Source: Nezara viridula
Taxonomy: Eukaryota; Arthropoda; Insecta; Hemiptera; Pentatomidae
Reading direction: 5' to 3'
DNA: 64,000 nt
Assembly (NCBI GenBank): GCA_928085145.1
Contig: OV725081.1
Span: 45,015,637-45,079,636 of the forward strand
Shown: positions 34,070-46,640 of the stretch, one piece after another
Layout of the letters: every line of letters starts with the position of its first letter
Position numbering within the stretch: the first letter of the stretch is position 1
Notes under the pieces: model-generated
Told to the model about the DNA's origin: nothing
Databases searched by the model: none
Seen by the model: the letters and a program-made list of their open reading frames with translations, nothing else
Translations under genes and position numbers: made by a program

Positions 34070-34920
34070 TCTTTTTTTTTTTTATTTATGATATTTACAA
34101 TTGTATTACAAATAAAAATACATTCAGTAAATATGAACAAAAGAATATAATAACATGAAACCACTTGCTGAGAAACTACCCACTGGTAGCACTCTAAAAA
34201 TGTATTTACAAAAGGAGATCTCGAGGCCATCTTCTTTTCAGACGCCTCGGAGGGTTGTCAGGGATCGAAGAGGAAGCAAGGTTAGAAACGAGAGGGTTTG
34301 GATGGTTCTGAAGTTTGTTATGGAAGGATAGGTATCTGGATAGGGCCAGGTCAGAAACATTTGATGATTTTATTTGTGACAAAGTAAGGAGCAGCAAGGA
34401 TTTTACGAAGGATTTTTGATTGTAAAGATACGAGAGGAATTCGATAGCTTACTGAAGCCTCAATGCTCAACTCCATAAGTCCAAATAGGCCTTATTATAG
34501 TCATGTATATGAGTCTTTTGTAATTAATTGGAAGTTGAAAGCGTTTGTCTAGTAAGTCCTGGAGTAGTCAGAAACGTCGAGCGGTTTCTTGTCGTTTCAG
34601 TCTGGAATGAGGATTCCAAGTTAGACGATTGTCTAAGTGGAGTCCAAGGTATCGGATTTGTACAACAGGGATAAGTGGGGTATTATTAAAGGATATTGTA
34701 GGACAGGAGGACATAGATTTACGACGAAGGGTAAAGGTGATTTGAGGTGATTTATTGGAATTTATTTTAATCCTCCAGTTTTACCACTATTGTTCTAGGT
34801 TTGCGATGTGTGATTGAAGAGTTTGGAATGCAATTGTTGGGTCATTATTAACTGATAGGACACATTTATCATTGGCAAACGGGGTAGTGCTTATAATGTG
34901 ATCAGCTGTATAAATGTGAT
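34070..34920 (-). mobile_element. 5'-truncated Jockey-family LINE fragment
   Basis: Poly-T at 34071-34083 is the complement of a poly-A tail. On the minus strand, RT remnants (ATPF-like change of FADD, VLSVNNDPTIAFQTLQSHI near 34800-34910) lead to the C-terminal segment SRYLSFHNKLQN ... PPRRLKRRWPRDLL (34397-34206). Frameshifts throughout. The order matches residues about 665-895 of the ORF2 at 51922-54609. Confidence 0.78.
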
Positions 34921-34939
34921 TATAAATTATAATTATAAA

Positions 34940-35185
34940 AAAAGGTGTATAATAATGTCGATGTAGGAGGATCATCCTCGGGTGACCTCTCACTTTAAAT
35001 CCGAATTAGAAAAAAATCATCTATTCGTTCTGGAGAAAATGGGCGGACGACGGATGGATAAAACAAATTTTATTCGATTTTCGAATTCTCCGTATCCTTA
35101 AATATAAAACCACATATTTTGTGAGGGAGGTTAGATTTTGAATTCGTTGGTCGATCGCAATGGTTCATTATTGAAAATAATTAAT
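34940..35185 (-). repeat. Unclassified interspersed repeat, copy 2 (inverted relative to 13075)
   Basis: GATGTAGGAGGATCATCCTCGGGTGACCTC and CAATGGTTCATTATTGAAAATAA are complements of the ends of the 13075-13300 repeat, in the mirrored order. It abuts the Jockey fragment on its left. Confidence 0.55.
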
Positions 35186-35189
35186 CAAA

Positions 35190-36540
35190 ATGGAAGTTTA
35201 CTATTATAAAACATCGGATCGAATATTATTCAGACAGATTTGGTCATGTTTGATCATGTGATCATAATAAGGCTGTACAATTATATTTAAAATATAACAA
35301 GATATTTTGATCTTGCGCAACTAATAGACCCGCACGAATAATCTCCATATTTGTGAGTGACTTAATGATTATATAATGTGCTAATTAATTTTGAAGAAAG
35401 GAATTTTTTTGGGTCTATCACGATTAAAAAATAATAAACATAAACCTTCCAATAGGTTGTATCTTTGCTAATGATGATCCGATTTCAACAGAGAATGTTG
35501 AAACACGCATGGCCCTAATAATGGGTTCTCCCTGATTATTGGGTGTCATTCCTTACAGGGCTTGGGGGAGGAAAGAGGGATGATTCATTCACGCCATACT
35601 ACATGCCTTAGAGATCTTTAAATCCTGCTCCCCCATGTCCAAAAACTGCTGAGCAATGTCTTCTTAACCTGATCCTGGTTTGAGCCAATAAGAGCCATCT
35701 ACTGAGGGAAAATGAATTTTATTCCATCACGGAGGACGATTTTCCTCAGTTAGTAAACCAGAACAACTACTCGTACTGTCTGGTCGGAAATAATTAGAGA
35801 GAGTTAATCATTGTATCATCCTCCAAAAAGATATAGCGCAGCAAATTGGAAGACCGAAGAATTATGAATTTGAAATGGCATGCTAAACTTTTTTTCCGAA
35901 AGTCCGTACTACCGAGAGGCAGGAGAAGGTGGCAATATGTCACTATACTAGTGACACTCCAATTTTATGATTGGGCCAAGATGTCATGATCATGCTATAA
36001 ATGGAATTCCGAGAATAGCCAAAGATTCATAGTATAACATCTCTTCATTTAAATCACGATTCACGTCTTCAACAAACTAACAGCTGGTTCTTTTTAGCCA
36101 TTGTCAGACGATTCGGTCAATGCCGTCTACTTTCGGAGATACTGCACTATTCTCGAGATTCCATTTATGGTGTGATCACGAGATCTTGTACCACCGATCA
36201 AAATTAAGTGATACTTGTACAGTATTGCCTGGCATTACATAAATAGTCTGATTTCGATATTTTTATATTCATTCTCTGGGGATTTCAAAATATTATGACT
36301 ATAATTCAACAAATACTTTATACTTTTTGGCTTTCTTGAAGAAAGTTTTCATTTCTTCATAACTTTTCATATTCCTGTTGTTTTTTTGGATGTGTTTATT
36401 ATCGGCACTTATGCAGAATGTAGTCTTTAAAGATCTTATATTGAACAACAAGAACAATAAAAATAAGGAAATAATATTATTTGCAGTAATAAAAAAAACC
36501 TCCATAAAAACAAATGCTGCAATAGCAACATATGTAAATA
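35190..36540. other. Intergenic DNA upstream of the SGT-like gene
   Basis: No coding frame. Promoter elements for the SGT-like gene would lie here but no clear TATA/initiator pair was identified. Confidence 0.4.
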
Positions 36541-36568
36541 TTTTTTAATGATATTAATCTTCTATAAA

Positions 36569-37492
36569 ATGGATGATATTAAGATTAGAGTAATGTCTGC
36601 GATCCTAGACTTGTTGAGACAAGACTTGGAAGGTGGTAAGTTCGGTCCGGAAGATGAAGAAGGCTTAGAAGTAGCAATGCAGTGTTTGGAGAACATTTAT
36701 GATCTAAATAGTGTTAGACATCGTCCCAATGAACCATCTTTAATAGAGCTGTACAAGTTTTACTTGCAAAACCCACACCTTCACAGACGAGAGGCCACCG
36801 TTTCGGAGAAATCCCTAGCCGAAGCGTTGAAAGTGGATGCCAACTTGGCTATGGGTGACGGAAGATATGCAGAAGCACTGTGCTTGTACACCAGAGCTAT
36901 CGAATACGATTCGAGGAATCCCGTCTACTACTGCAACAGAGCGGCGGCCAAGAGCAGGATGAACGACCACTACGCCGCGGTTCGGGACTGCAACGTGGCC
37001 ATCGAACTGGACCCCAAGTACAGCAAAGCCTACGGCAGGTTGGGGCTGGCCTACTGCGGCCTCGAGAGGTACGTCCACGCGGTCGAGTGCTACAAGAAGG
37101 CCCACGAGCTGGAGCCAGACAACGAAGGCTTCAAGGGGAACCTGGAGCTGGCGAGGGAGAAGGTGAAGGAGCTGTGCAGCATGGAGTCGGAGCCTGAGGC
37201 CTGCCAGGAGCCCAGCGGAGGGGGGGCGCAGCAGCAGGCCGCGGGCCACGGGGACGGGCCCCCTCCGATGCCGCAGCCCCCCTTCGACATCAACCTCCTC
37301 CTCGGCAACCAGCAGCTGCTCAACTTGGCCACTCAGGTCTTGGCGGCTCCGGCTCTGCAGTCCTTCGGCTATTCGCTGGCGCGGGAGATACCGGACATCT
37401 TCAACAACCTCAGGCAGAGCTTCACCACTTCTGAACACGCTGGCCCTAGCTCACCGCCTGAAGATGAGACATCCCGTCGAGAAGATCAGTAA
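36569..37492 (+). CDS. SGT/SGTA-like TPR co-chaperone, uninterrupted
   Basis: 307 residues from the ATG in ATAAAATGGATG; an in-frame ATG 21 bp upstream is less likely. Residues 1-47 match the SGT dimerisation domain (AILDLLRQDL, EGLEVAMQCLE). Three TPRs lie at about 84-117, 118-151 and 152-185. The carboxylate-clamp residues K88, N92, N123, K153 and R157, used to hold Hsp70/Hsp90 tails, are present. The C-terminal part has FDINLLLG, like the SFDIAGLL start of the SGTA client-binding region, but lacks its Asn-Pro repeats and Gln-rich end. SGT proteins are cytosolic, bind hydrophobic segments and feed tail-anchored proteins to the GET/TRC pathway. GC content rises sharply after about 36780. No intron is seen, so this may be a retrocopy or an intronless paralogue. 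Confidence 0.88.
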   Translation: MDDIKIRVMSAILDLLRQDLEGGKFGPEDEEGLEVAMQCLENIYDLNSVRHRPNEPSLIELYKFYLQNPHLHRREATVSEKSLAEALKVDANLAMGDGRYAEALCLYTRAIEYDSRNPVYYCNRAAAKSRMNDHYAAVRDCNVAIELDPKYSKAYGRLGLAYCGLERYVHAVECYKKAHELEPDNEGFKGNLELAREKVKELCSMESEPEACQEPSGGGAQQQAAGHGDGPPPMPQPPFDINLLLGNQQLLNLATQVLAAPALQSFGYSLAREIPDIFNNLRQSFTTSEHAGPSSPPEDETSRREDQ

Positions 37493-37641
37493 AACACCTC
37501 GGTCAAACTGTAACCATAAATTCTGTAATAATATTCCAATTTTAATTAAAATGTTTTATTATAGTTATATTGACGTTTCATTTTTCATGTATGAATAATT
37601 TTTTGATACACAGATTGTTTGAAAAAAATGTAACCAACAGT

Positions 37642-37647
37642 AATAAA
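37642..37647 (+). promoter_or_regulatory. Candidate polyadenylation signal of the SGT-like gene
   Basis: AATAAA 150 bp after the stop codon. An AATTAAA variant also occurs at about 37544. Either could serve. Confidence 0.4.
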
Positions 37648-37649
37648 AA

Positions 37650-39015
37650 CTATGATTCTATGATACATTTCCTTTATTCGTCTCTTACTTATCGCATGCT
37701 AATAAGCAAAAAAAAAAATTGAAAAAGATACACAATGCAGATGGCTATGAAAACATGAACAGTTTCCTGTGTATTAATTAAATATTTCTTCCTTTTTTTA
37801 TGATTGAAACAAGTTAGGCAGTACCCATTAAAGGGAAATGATTCATAGCTTCCTGTCCACATTGTTGACCAGAAAAGTATATGTTTATTTGGGTTCACAT
37901 TCCTTGTCTATTTAAACCATACCTAACTGTATATTGTGTTCAATTAATGCAGAAGAGCAATTAAAAGAATATGTCACGTACTCTGTTTATCCCTATTATT
38001 TATAAAAACTCAACTGGAAGAATCATCATAGGAAAAAGGCATACATACTTACAAAATATAATAAAATGATCATCCAATCAAAAATCCTATGTCATATCCT
38101 TCCAGTCTACTTAAATATAAGTAAACATAAAAATAAAGTAAACATCAATAGATCATTATAATAGTCCAAACAAATACAGAGCCGCTACTTAGGGTATGGT
38201 TGGGAAACTTATCGTCCTTGAGAGAATGCATGAAGATGTTTACAGATAAGCCGATGCAGTTCTCTTTTAAATGGCCTCACATTGTTTCTGACCCTCTTCT
38301 CGCCATCTCAATTGCCAAGGTCCCATTGGAAAACGTTAGTATCCCGACAGTTTAGTGCATTACCTTATAAAGGCAACATAAATTTACTGTCACGCTCAAT
38401 CAGTAAAAACTAATACTGGAGTCAGCGGGTCAGCTTACACGAAATTGTAATAACCTGTGTATCTTCAACACGTAATAACGAGTCATCTTTCTCACTTTTT
38501 TCCTCTAGTGGGGTACCGCATCTGACTTAATAAGGCGTGCTGGCTTCTGGAGAATGTCTTAGCTACTACTTTTTATTATTCAACATTACTCGAAAACAAG
38601 GCTACGTTTCATCACCGTGCGTATCGCAAAGCTTTGATGGTTATATGAACTCTGCAAAACAATAATTGTAATGTAGAGGAATATGAAACCAGCTCCAGAA
38701 AAACAAAACAAACGGAATAGCAATATACAACAGAACACTTGCAGAATATTCAGACTGTCTCGGTGTTCACTAAGACTAATGCTACAATTAATAAAAATAT
38801 GTCTAACAATTAGTTTAGTGCCAATTTAAAACAATTTATTTAATTATAAAACAAAGATGGAGGATAAAAATGAATAGGCTCTCAGAGTCAATCCTATTAT
38901 TTACACTCAGGCATGACTCTTGTCTTTAAGTATTATTTCATAAGATTCTATGCTACTTGAGAGACGTTCTAAATTATCGGTAACTAATTAACCAACTATT
39001 TATAAAGTCTTCATT
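37650..39015. other. Intergenic DNA, no feature seen
   Basis: AT-rich, with no recognised gene or repeat. Confidence 0.5.
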
Positions 39016-39018
39016 AAA

Positions 39019-39330
39019 CAACTTTGGACATGTGGTATCAAGCTATTGGTAACAGCTAAGACATCAAATATAAAAATAATTCAGTCATTTCAGTCAAAAG
39101 TCCTTCGGAAAATTGTAGAAGCGTCCTTTTATGTTTCAAACCTTACTTTACACACTGACCTTGACACTCCTTTCATCACGGCTACTGCCACAGACCGCTT
39201 TAATAATTTTCATGACAGACTGACTCTAAATTCAAATTCACTTACTCAAGCTCTATCTACTGCCACAAATCCATATGATCCTCCCAGAAGACTGTTGAGG
39301 CGCAGCCAAGAGAATTACTGCATTGAGCTA
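39019..39330 (+). pseudogene. Jockey-family ORF2 C-terminal fragment
   Basis: Reads TAKTSNIKIIQSFQSKVLRKIV ... NPYDPPRRLLRR, similar to the C-terminus of the ORF2 at 51922-54609 and closer to it than the minus-strand fragments are. The WTYGLELWG block is damaged upstream, and the final WPRDLL is replaced. A 3'-UTR-like AT-rich stretch with (AT)n follows. Confidence 0.75.
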
Positions 39331-39390
39331 CTTGCTGTGGTTATCTGATGCTTTTCTGTTATTATGTTATCTTATTTTCATTTCACTCCT

Positions 39391-39416
39391 TATATATATA
39401 TATATATATATATATA

Positions 39417-39472
<56 letters not shown>
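39391..39472. repeat. (AT)n microsatellite
   Basis: About 80 bp of AT dinucleotides with one CT interruption, just 3' of the Jockey fragment. Confidence 0.95.
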
Positions 39473-39476
<4 letters not shown>

Positions 39477-40530
39477 CTGTTTTGTTCTTGTTATATCATA
39501 TTTGCTAAATACAGAAGTAGATGTCAAATTTATTGTATGCCAGAAATATGTGTAACTTATAAATAAATAGTGTTTATTAGAATTGTATAAATTAGTTTAT
39601 TTTATAATTTAATAAATTTAAAAAAAGTTTTTTGTAGAATTTCCAATTTTTAAGTTCAATATTTTTACTCTTGTGCGTTTTTTTTTTTTATTTTTTATTT
39701 ATTTATTTTTTTACAGATTTTGTAGATCTTAGTAGTAGAAGATAGTTAATAGGATATTCAACGACGAAAATAAAGATGTGTTTTTCTGTAATTAAGGTAA
39801 CCAAAGCGTTTATCATTTTACTAACTTAAGTTATTACAGAAGTAAATCCGCCAACCATAACAATAAGTATGATTCATAGAAGTTTTTTTTTTTAAGCTCA
39901 AGTAAAATACTAGAATATTATTTTGTGATTCACTGTTTCATGTCAGTTCTATCGGCAGCGCATAAATCTTTCAGATTTATACTCCTATTCTTGAATATAT
40001 CAACAAAGCATGCAGTCATAGGGAATCCCCGATTTTTTTAATGGTCAAGTATTAATTTTCACAAGAAGAAATTCTCACTAAGCCGACTTTAAAACAGTCT
40101 GGATGTCTGCCAGTGATGCTGATGTCTGACAGCCGGAAAATGGGATTTCTGGACCTTCGCTAGACCTCCTGAAGCGATGAAAAAACAAAACATATGTTTT
40201 TCTGTTGGATTGTTGGTGAGTGAGGTCACCCTAATTGGAGGAAGACCACAGGTCATGAGAACTGGTTCCGGGTTGCCCCACCTGCGGAATTCCCCCGGCC
40301 GCCGGAACCCCCTTCCGCCCCTCCTCTTCCAGCCGCCAGTCCTGGAACTGGAGTGAAGTTATTCAGAAATGGTTATTGTGCCAGCACACCGGAGGAACCC
40401 AGCTGTGTATCATCTCGTTTTCCAACAATCCCACCAGTTTATTATCATGATATAAAGTGGCGCAAATTTATTCAGGTTCAAACTGAGTATTTTTTCTTTT
40501 GTCACAATAAAACTATCATATACATATAGT

Positions 40531-40824
40531 CCTGGTGCCAGAGCCCAAAAATCGACCTCATCGCGAAGATTTGATTGTAAATTACGAAATTTTATGTTAT
40601 TGTGAGTAAAAAGAACCTTGTCTGCCGTTCCATTTTTCTCCCTGGATTTCCCGTTTCGATCCTCAAATTACTGGCCTAATATTCTTTAAATCAGCCGCCA
40701 TTTTTGAAAGCAGTGGCCCTTGAACAGGAAACAAGGTTCTTTTTTCTCAGAATAACACACACTTTCGTAATTTACAATCACACGTGTGTCTGCGATGAGG
40801 TCGATTTTGGGCCTTGGCTCCAGG
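40531..40824. repeat. Palindromic repeat, about 290 bp
   Basis: CCTGGTGCCAGAGCCCAAAA, AATCGACCTCATCGC and AAGAACCTTGT on the left are mirrored by ACAAGGTTCTTTTTTC, GATGAGGTCGATTTTGGGCC and GGCTCCAGG on the right. The spacer is about 110 bp. MITE-like, but no target duplication was seen. Confidence 0.6.
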
Positions 40825-41555
40825 AAATCTTAGCACAGACAGATAGACCAATGGCTAAAATGTGTTTTTCGAACTCAGAGTGCTCTGAAACGTACAGATC
40901 CGTCGAAAACCTCATATCGGAAACTCGAACCGATAGCAATACTTCCCTTACTTAGTATAGGTAGGAAAGTAATAAATTAAAACATGTGTAGAATAAGCTG
41001 TATCATCGCTAATACTGATTCGATTCCGATGATGTTTTTTTTTTGTTGGTAATTTAATTACCTTTCATAAGTAACATTATAAATTTTACTGTAGGATATA
41101 GATTTGGCAAGTTAGGTACCAAAACATTTTTCTTTTCTTTATAACTTTCTTTATAAATTTTCTCGGGAATTTAGTCCATGTACGAAAATTGAAAAGACAA
41201 TTATTAGAACATTATAGGAAAGTTTCATCAAAATCGTTAGAGCCGTTTTCGCGCTACAGTCGATAGAAAAACATGTTTTTATTTATTGCGCAGCAACTAT
41301 TACGCATGGAGCACCCAATTTTTGTCCCAGGCGTCAATATTCAAAACCCTACAAACCAAAAAAGAAGCAACAAAATCGGTTCATTAATCCCCGAGAAAAT
41401 TTCGGTACAGACAGACCAATGGTTAAAATGTATTTTTCGAACTCAAAGGAATCTGAAACGTATAGATCCGTCGAAAACCGCATATCGGAAGTTTGATCGC
41501 ATAGTTTGACCCTATCGCAACACTTTCCTTACCTAATATAGATAGGAAAGTAAAA
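40800..41555 (+). repeat. Two direct copies of an unclassified repeat
   Basis: ACAGACAGAYAGACCAATGG, TTTTTCGAACTCA, CTGAAACGTAYAGATCCGTCGAAAAC, CATATCGGAA and ATAGGTAGGAAAGTAA occur in the same order at 40836-40972 and 41408-41553. No coding capacity. Confidence 0.7.
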
Positions 41556-41559
41556 ATAT

Positions 41560-43720
41560 ACTAAATAATAATGTTGTTCGTTGTTGAAATATATGTGTGT
41601 AGATGAGGGGTTGTTTGAGCCATAACAACCCATAGCACGTTATGAAATAGTTAAAATTAACTCAGACCCTTTTAATAAGTGAACATATCTAATGTTTAAG
41701 TATATTTTAGGTATATTTGGTAATTACTTCATATTTCAGGTACATATCCATCAATAACAGATTACAAAAAATAAATGTAAAAAACTGAATAAGGAAACAG
41801 AAGCAACAAAGATAGGAACAATTAAAGTCTTCGAGGCATTTTATTTATTTTTATTTTTTTGTAATGTTTAGAGCTATTTTGTTCCATTCTGTCTCAATTG
41901 CATTTTAAATATAATTATCGTAAATTTTATATTTTGCTGTACTCGACGCAAACCTGACTATAGTTTTTTTTTAATTTTATATTTCCCATTCATTCCCAAT
42001 TAAAGGCAACAACATTGTTAAAAAAAATTTCATTGTACTTGTGTGAAAGAAGTAACAAATATTTTATAGATTTACGAAATTATGTTAATAACCTTAAATA
42101 CATTTACTGTACTTTATTAACTCTAGGTTAGATGTTATATTTAAATAATTAGGTGTCTATCTTTGATTTATTCCGAAAGTTCATCATATAACATTTTAGG
42201 AAATTAAATTAGTGAACAATTTGGTGAATTCTCCCTTTTGTGAAATAACAATATTATTCACTTATAATTAGTGTGACAACTTTGCTCTATCGATAGTAAG
42301 CAATGATAATCTCGTAACTCCATTCAGTAAACTTTACAATGCGAAAAATAAGAGTTTAATAACTAATAGTAGTACAATCCATAATCAGTTATTGGTTAAA
42401 TAAACAGATGCACTCTCAAATCTCTGTGAGATAATATAGCTCAGAAACTGAAGTTCATGTGGTTAAAGAAAACAAATGGAGGTTTTTCTTACATGCTGTC
42501 GATATATTAAACAGTGTTTATATTATTTTTATGATAATAATTACTTCTTAGCTATAAAATTTTAGCTTTAAATTCATTAAAAATGCACTTCATAAATTTT
42601 ATAATACCTACATTGCCAGAAAATAATTCCTATTCAAAGCAAAGCGGGAACTGAAAGTTGTGTGATGCGAGTACCAGATTTGTTTGTATGTAATATTTTT
42701 TGACTCTTAAACTATCATACAATAACTTATTTTTTAAAAATAAAAATCAAAGTTAGTAAAAATATAACCAATTTATTGAACGTTTTAGTTTCTAATTGTA
42801 CCTTATAATAAAGTGCTTGATATTGTATTATTTATTTTTATATACGATTGCGCCAGTGTCTATTTTGTCTAGCCTGGAATGCACCTCTGTCAAAAAGAGG
42901 TTAACATTTTTTGGTGTGGAAAATTAATAAGACATACACGTAAGAAAAACAACAAAATCTTAAAATATACATACAATTATGCGCCAGGAAAATTATTGTT
43001 ATTAAAAACAAGTCCCAAAATAATTTTGGAAAGTGTTGAAATTCAAAAATTTGAATCAGGTACATAACAGTCAACAAGATTAGTAAATTGTCTTCAAATA
43101 TATTCAGATTGTATTTCGTTAATTCCATAGGCTTATTAACAACACTTTAATTTATTTCTGTTAGGTTTCTTTCTTTTTAATAATTAAATTATTTTAACAT
43201 TTTAAATTTTTTCACATAAGTACTGACATTTTGTATTCGTTGCATATGATCTCGAACGTATGACAGCAATGGAGATATGATAGCGATTGAGAATTCTTAT
43301 GATATAATAAAATAGTTTTTTTTATAACTTTTAGCTGCATTTTTTTTTTCAATACACTCACTGAAGCTCACTGAATAATTGAGCCATCGAATATGCTAAT
43401 GTGTTCAGCAGTTTGCTCAAAAACATCATTGCATACCTTTTAAAGGATAAATTAAACAATGACTCAGTGATCTGAGCTTATTTTTTACAAAAACTTACCG
43501 GATCTCATAGAATGATAAGAGCCAATAAACTTGAAAATCGGTATAGACATGTTTAAATAAATGTTGCATACCTGTCAATAATTGTATAACTGTCCAAACA
43601 CTTAACACCTTGTTGCTGCGCCGTAGTTGTACAAAAATAATGACACGTCGGACGTTCGGATGAATATTGTTTATTTCATGCATGAAATTTCTTTTTAACT
43701 TTAATGTATGGTGATAGCTT
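41560..43720. other. AT-rich DNA, no feature seen
   Basis: No coding frame or named repeat recognised. Confidence 0.5.
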
Positions 43721-43722
43721 GG

Positions 43723-43925
43723 GTGTTGGGTAGCTCAGTGCATAATTTGACTTTTAATCCCAAGAACCCGGTTCAAGCATTGAAATAATATTTCCATCAA
43801 TAGGGGATTAGCTGTGATATCGGAAAATTGTCTAGGGACTCACTCAATCGCTTTTTTATTGGGTTGGGGAAAACCTGGCGGTTCATGCTGACAATACCTA
43901 ATTAAACGTATCTGCTAATTGATTT
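43723..43925 (+). mobile_element. tRNA-Lys-like SINE
   Basis: A-box TAGCTCAGTGCA (43731-43742), anticodon-loop-like CTTTTAA and B-box-like GGTTCAAGC (43770-43778) resemble tRNA-Lys(UUU). No acceptor pairing. The body contains GGGTTGGGGAAAACCTGGCGG. The 3' end is uncertain. Confidence 0.5.
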
Positions 43926-43929
43926 ATTT

Positions 43930-46060
43930 TATTTGTTATCATATATTCCGTAGACATTCTCTTGTCTAACCAAACATGATCATTCAGAAATGAGCAGAGT
44001 AGATATGTGCGTTAAGTACAAAATAGAGCAATTTACATTCCACCCTCACCTGATCTATTCACTCACTAATGCCTGGTGGAATCTATTAAGTTAGCCTAAG
44101 CTCATCAGGTATTCTCTGATAGGGTTTGTACAAGAGAAACACGACCATTACTCTGCAGAAACGGCTAAAATGGCGAGATTCCTTCCGAGATAGGAGGTGG
44201 CCTGCAAGGTTATACCGTCGGCCGCAGGAGCCTCTTGGTCAATAGCTCAATGCATGCTGATAATTACAGAAGATTACCATGCAATAGTACCAGCTGAAAA
44301 ATATTTTCTAGGAGTTAACTGTGAGCTAGCTGTGCATTCTCACGAGTCTTCAGTCTATCAGATATTGCGAAGGATTGCCTCTCAGCATTTACTAATAGCT
44401 AACTGTGACCCCACTTATGCACCACATTCAGCACCTCTTAGTTATTATGGCATCTGCAGTATTTTCATCTTATTGAAGTCTTCGCTATTACTCTTCAACA
44501 TTATTAAACCAAAATATATACACAACATATGAAATATATGCACTTAATGAAGACATATGAGGGCTGGTTGTCGGTTGGAATGATAGAAGGCAACCGTTAA
44601 ACTTTCCAAAGTTAGAAATTTTTAGTTGAGCGTCCTTCATTTTGGAAATATCCAGCCAAGTAGGCAAGGAAGCAAATAGGGCAAAAAGTGATTCGAAATT
44701 TGGTGACATATTTGAATAAAGCTGTTAGCCATAGAGCGTAATGATATCCGTACATTCAATTTGTACTAGTCCACTTATTCAAAGTGGGAGCATTTCAACA
44801 TGACACCCACTGAAAGAGAGGAACCAAATCCGTAAAAATAACACTATTTGAAGATGATATAATTTTTTTTAAGTCAACATGTAAGTACAAACCCTCAGAT
44901 GCTAAAAAAGTTGACTGACGATGTTGGGGAGAGATATGACACCGTCAATCAAAATGCAAAAAAAAATTATTTTTGTCCAACTTTGGAAAATATTAAGACA
45001 GCAGCTATTCTTACAAAGATAAATATGATAAAGATTGTAATTATAATTTCAATAACATTATAATTATCAATATCATTTGACATCTGTTGGAGCCTTTTAT
45101 GTTCAATAGTTTTAGATTAACGGCTATAATAGTAGACTTCCGAGCGGACAAGGGGAATATCGCTCTCCTAATACAAATATTGTGAATATACATTTCACCC
45201 CTCTCAATAATTTGAAGTTGTAGATAAAAATAAAATTAATTGCAAATAACCTACAAGTATGAATAAAATATGTAAATTAGCTGGCAAGGCCAAGACCACG
45301 TACATTCATCTGAAATAAAGATATAAATGTATTTGAAAATATTCAGTATTATACTGTTCATTTCACAATAGTTATGTCGATTTTGTATATTTCTCATTTC
45401 ATACAAGATATATAGTGTCACCTTTTTTTTTGTCCATCGTTCCCTCTCCCACAACCCTTGATGAGCCTCGAGTCGGGACACTCTTAAGTTGGTTTGATCT
45501 GTTTTTGATTGGCCTTCTTTGGGAGATTGTATATCGATCCAATGTTATCCTGTTTATTATATTTATGAAGGGCTAAATTATCTAAATCCTCTTTTGAACA
45601 TAGCAATGACATCCGGAAATAACTTCTTTTTTTTTTTATACTGAATTCCCAAACGTTCTCGAGCAGGGAAATTATTATTGATTTTATCATTATCATTTCA
45701 TCATCCTACTCCTAAATACAAAATAAAGATTTTAGACTAAAAATTTGTACGGAAAAAGGTATTTATCTGAATGTTTTAGTTTCATTTTACCTAGGAGACA
45801 GCAGTTATTTTTCGATCTCGAAATTTCCTCTTGAATACAATATATCAGTTATTATATATTTTAAATTAGTTATAATTATTATATATTATGAAATAAAAAA
45901 GGAAGCACAATATAACGTAAATGAAGATATTATAAACAAAAGGCTCAAATTATTGTTGGCTTATATGAAGCTAGAAAAGTTTAATATATATTATAGGTAC
46001 AAATTGGCCATAATAATAATAATTATATAAAATGGCAATAAGGCTCGATCGTTTATGTGT
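43930..46060. other. Intergenic DNA, no feature seen
   Basis: A 111-codon frame at 44197-44532 shows no domain or codon signature. Otherwise featureless. Confidence 0.4.
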
Positions 46061-46064
46061 ATAT

Positions 46065-46640
46065 GTGTATATATGTAGTGATAAAATATATATGTAGTGA
46101 AAAATGTAGGATATATACGTAGTGAAAAATTAACATATAGGTAATGATTTTTCTATTATTATTAAACGATCGTTTCTCCCGCTTTAGAATTTTTTTTTTC
46201 TCGTACTCCTAAAACTCATAAATAATATTTCATTTTATTAGATTTAAAATATTAATTAATTCTAGAATTAAGATTGTTTCCTAGAATAATACTTAGTTAT
46301 TTGTTGCACTATGGCTAGCTTAATCAAAGTTTGTGTGTCCCGCTGTAATAAGAATTATGCCATTATATTTATAATTACATTTTGTAATAATGGACGCATA
46401 TAACTATCCATCTTTTACTAGTTTTTATTATTTTATTTTTTGAATAAAATAAATTATAAGATGTGAATTAATAAAATTCTTCAGCTTCTGTTATCCCTAT
46501 TTAGAAAGTCGATTTAGTCAGCTTATAACCAATTCCATTGCAGATAGGAATTTGAAAATGGTTATAAGCAAACTAAATCGACTTTCTAAATAGTAACGCT
46601 TATTTTTTTATTAAAGAAGTTGGAGAATTTATATAATTTG
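46065..46640. repeat. Interspersed repeat with terminal palindrome, copy 1
   Basis: GTATATATGTAGTGATAAAA, ACGATCGTTTC, TGCACTATGGCTAGCTTAATC and so on are shared almost base for base with 48807-49385. Near its right end AGAAAGTCGATTTAGTCAGC and its complement form a hairpin (46503-46592). Confidence 0.8.

Noticed and set aside
36815..37438. 207-codon antisense frame opposite the SGT-like gene
   Set aside because: A shadow of the GC-rich third positions on the plus strand, where the TPR motifs are.
39323..39566. Open frames of alternating Tyr-Ile over the (AT)n tract
   Set aside because: Product of a dinucleotide microsatellite, not coding.
44197..44532. 111-codon plus-strand frame
   Set aside because: No recognisable motif; length is not exceptional for a random frame in a window of this size.
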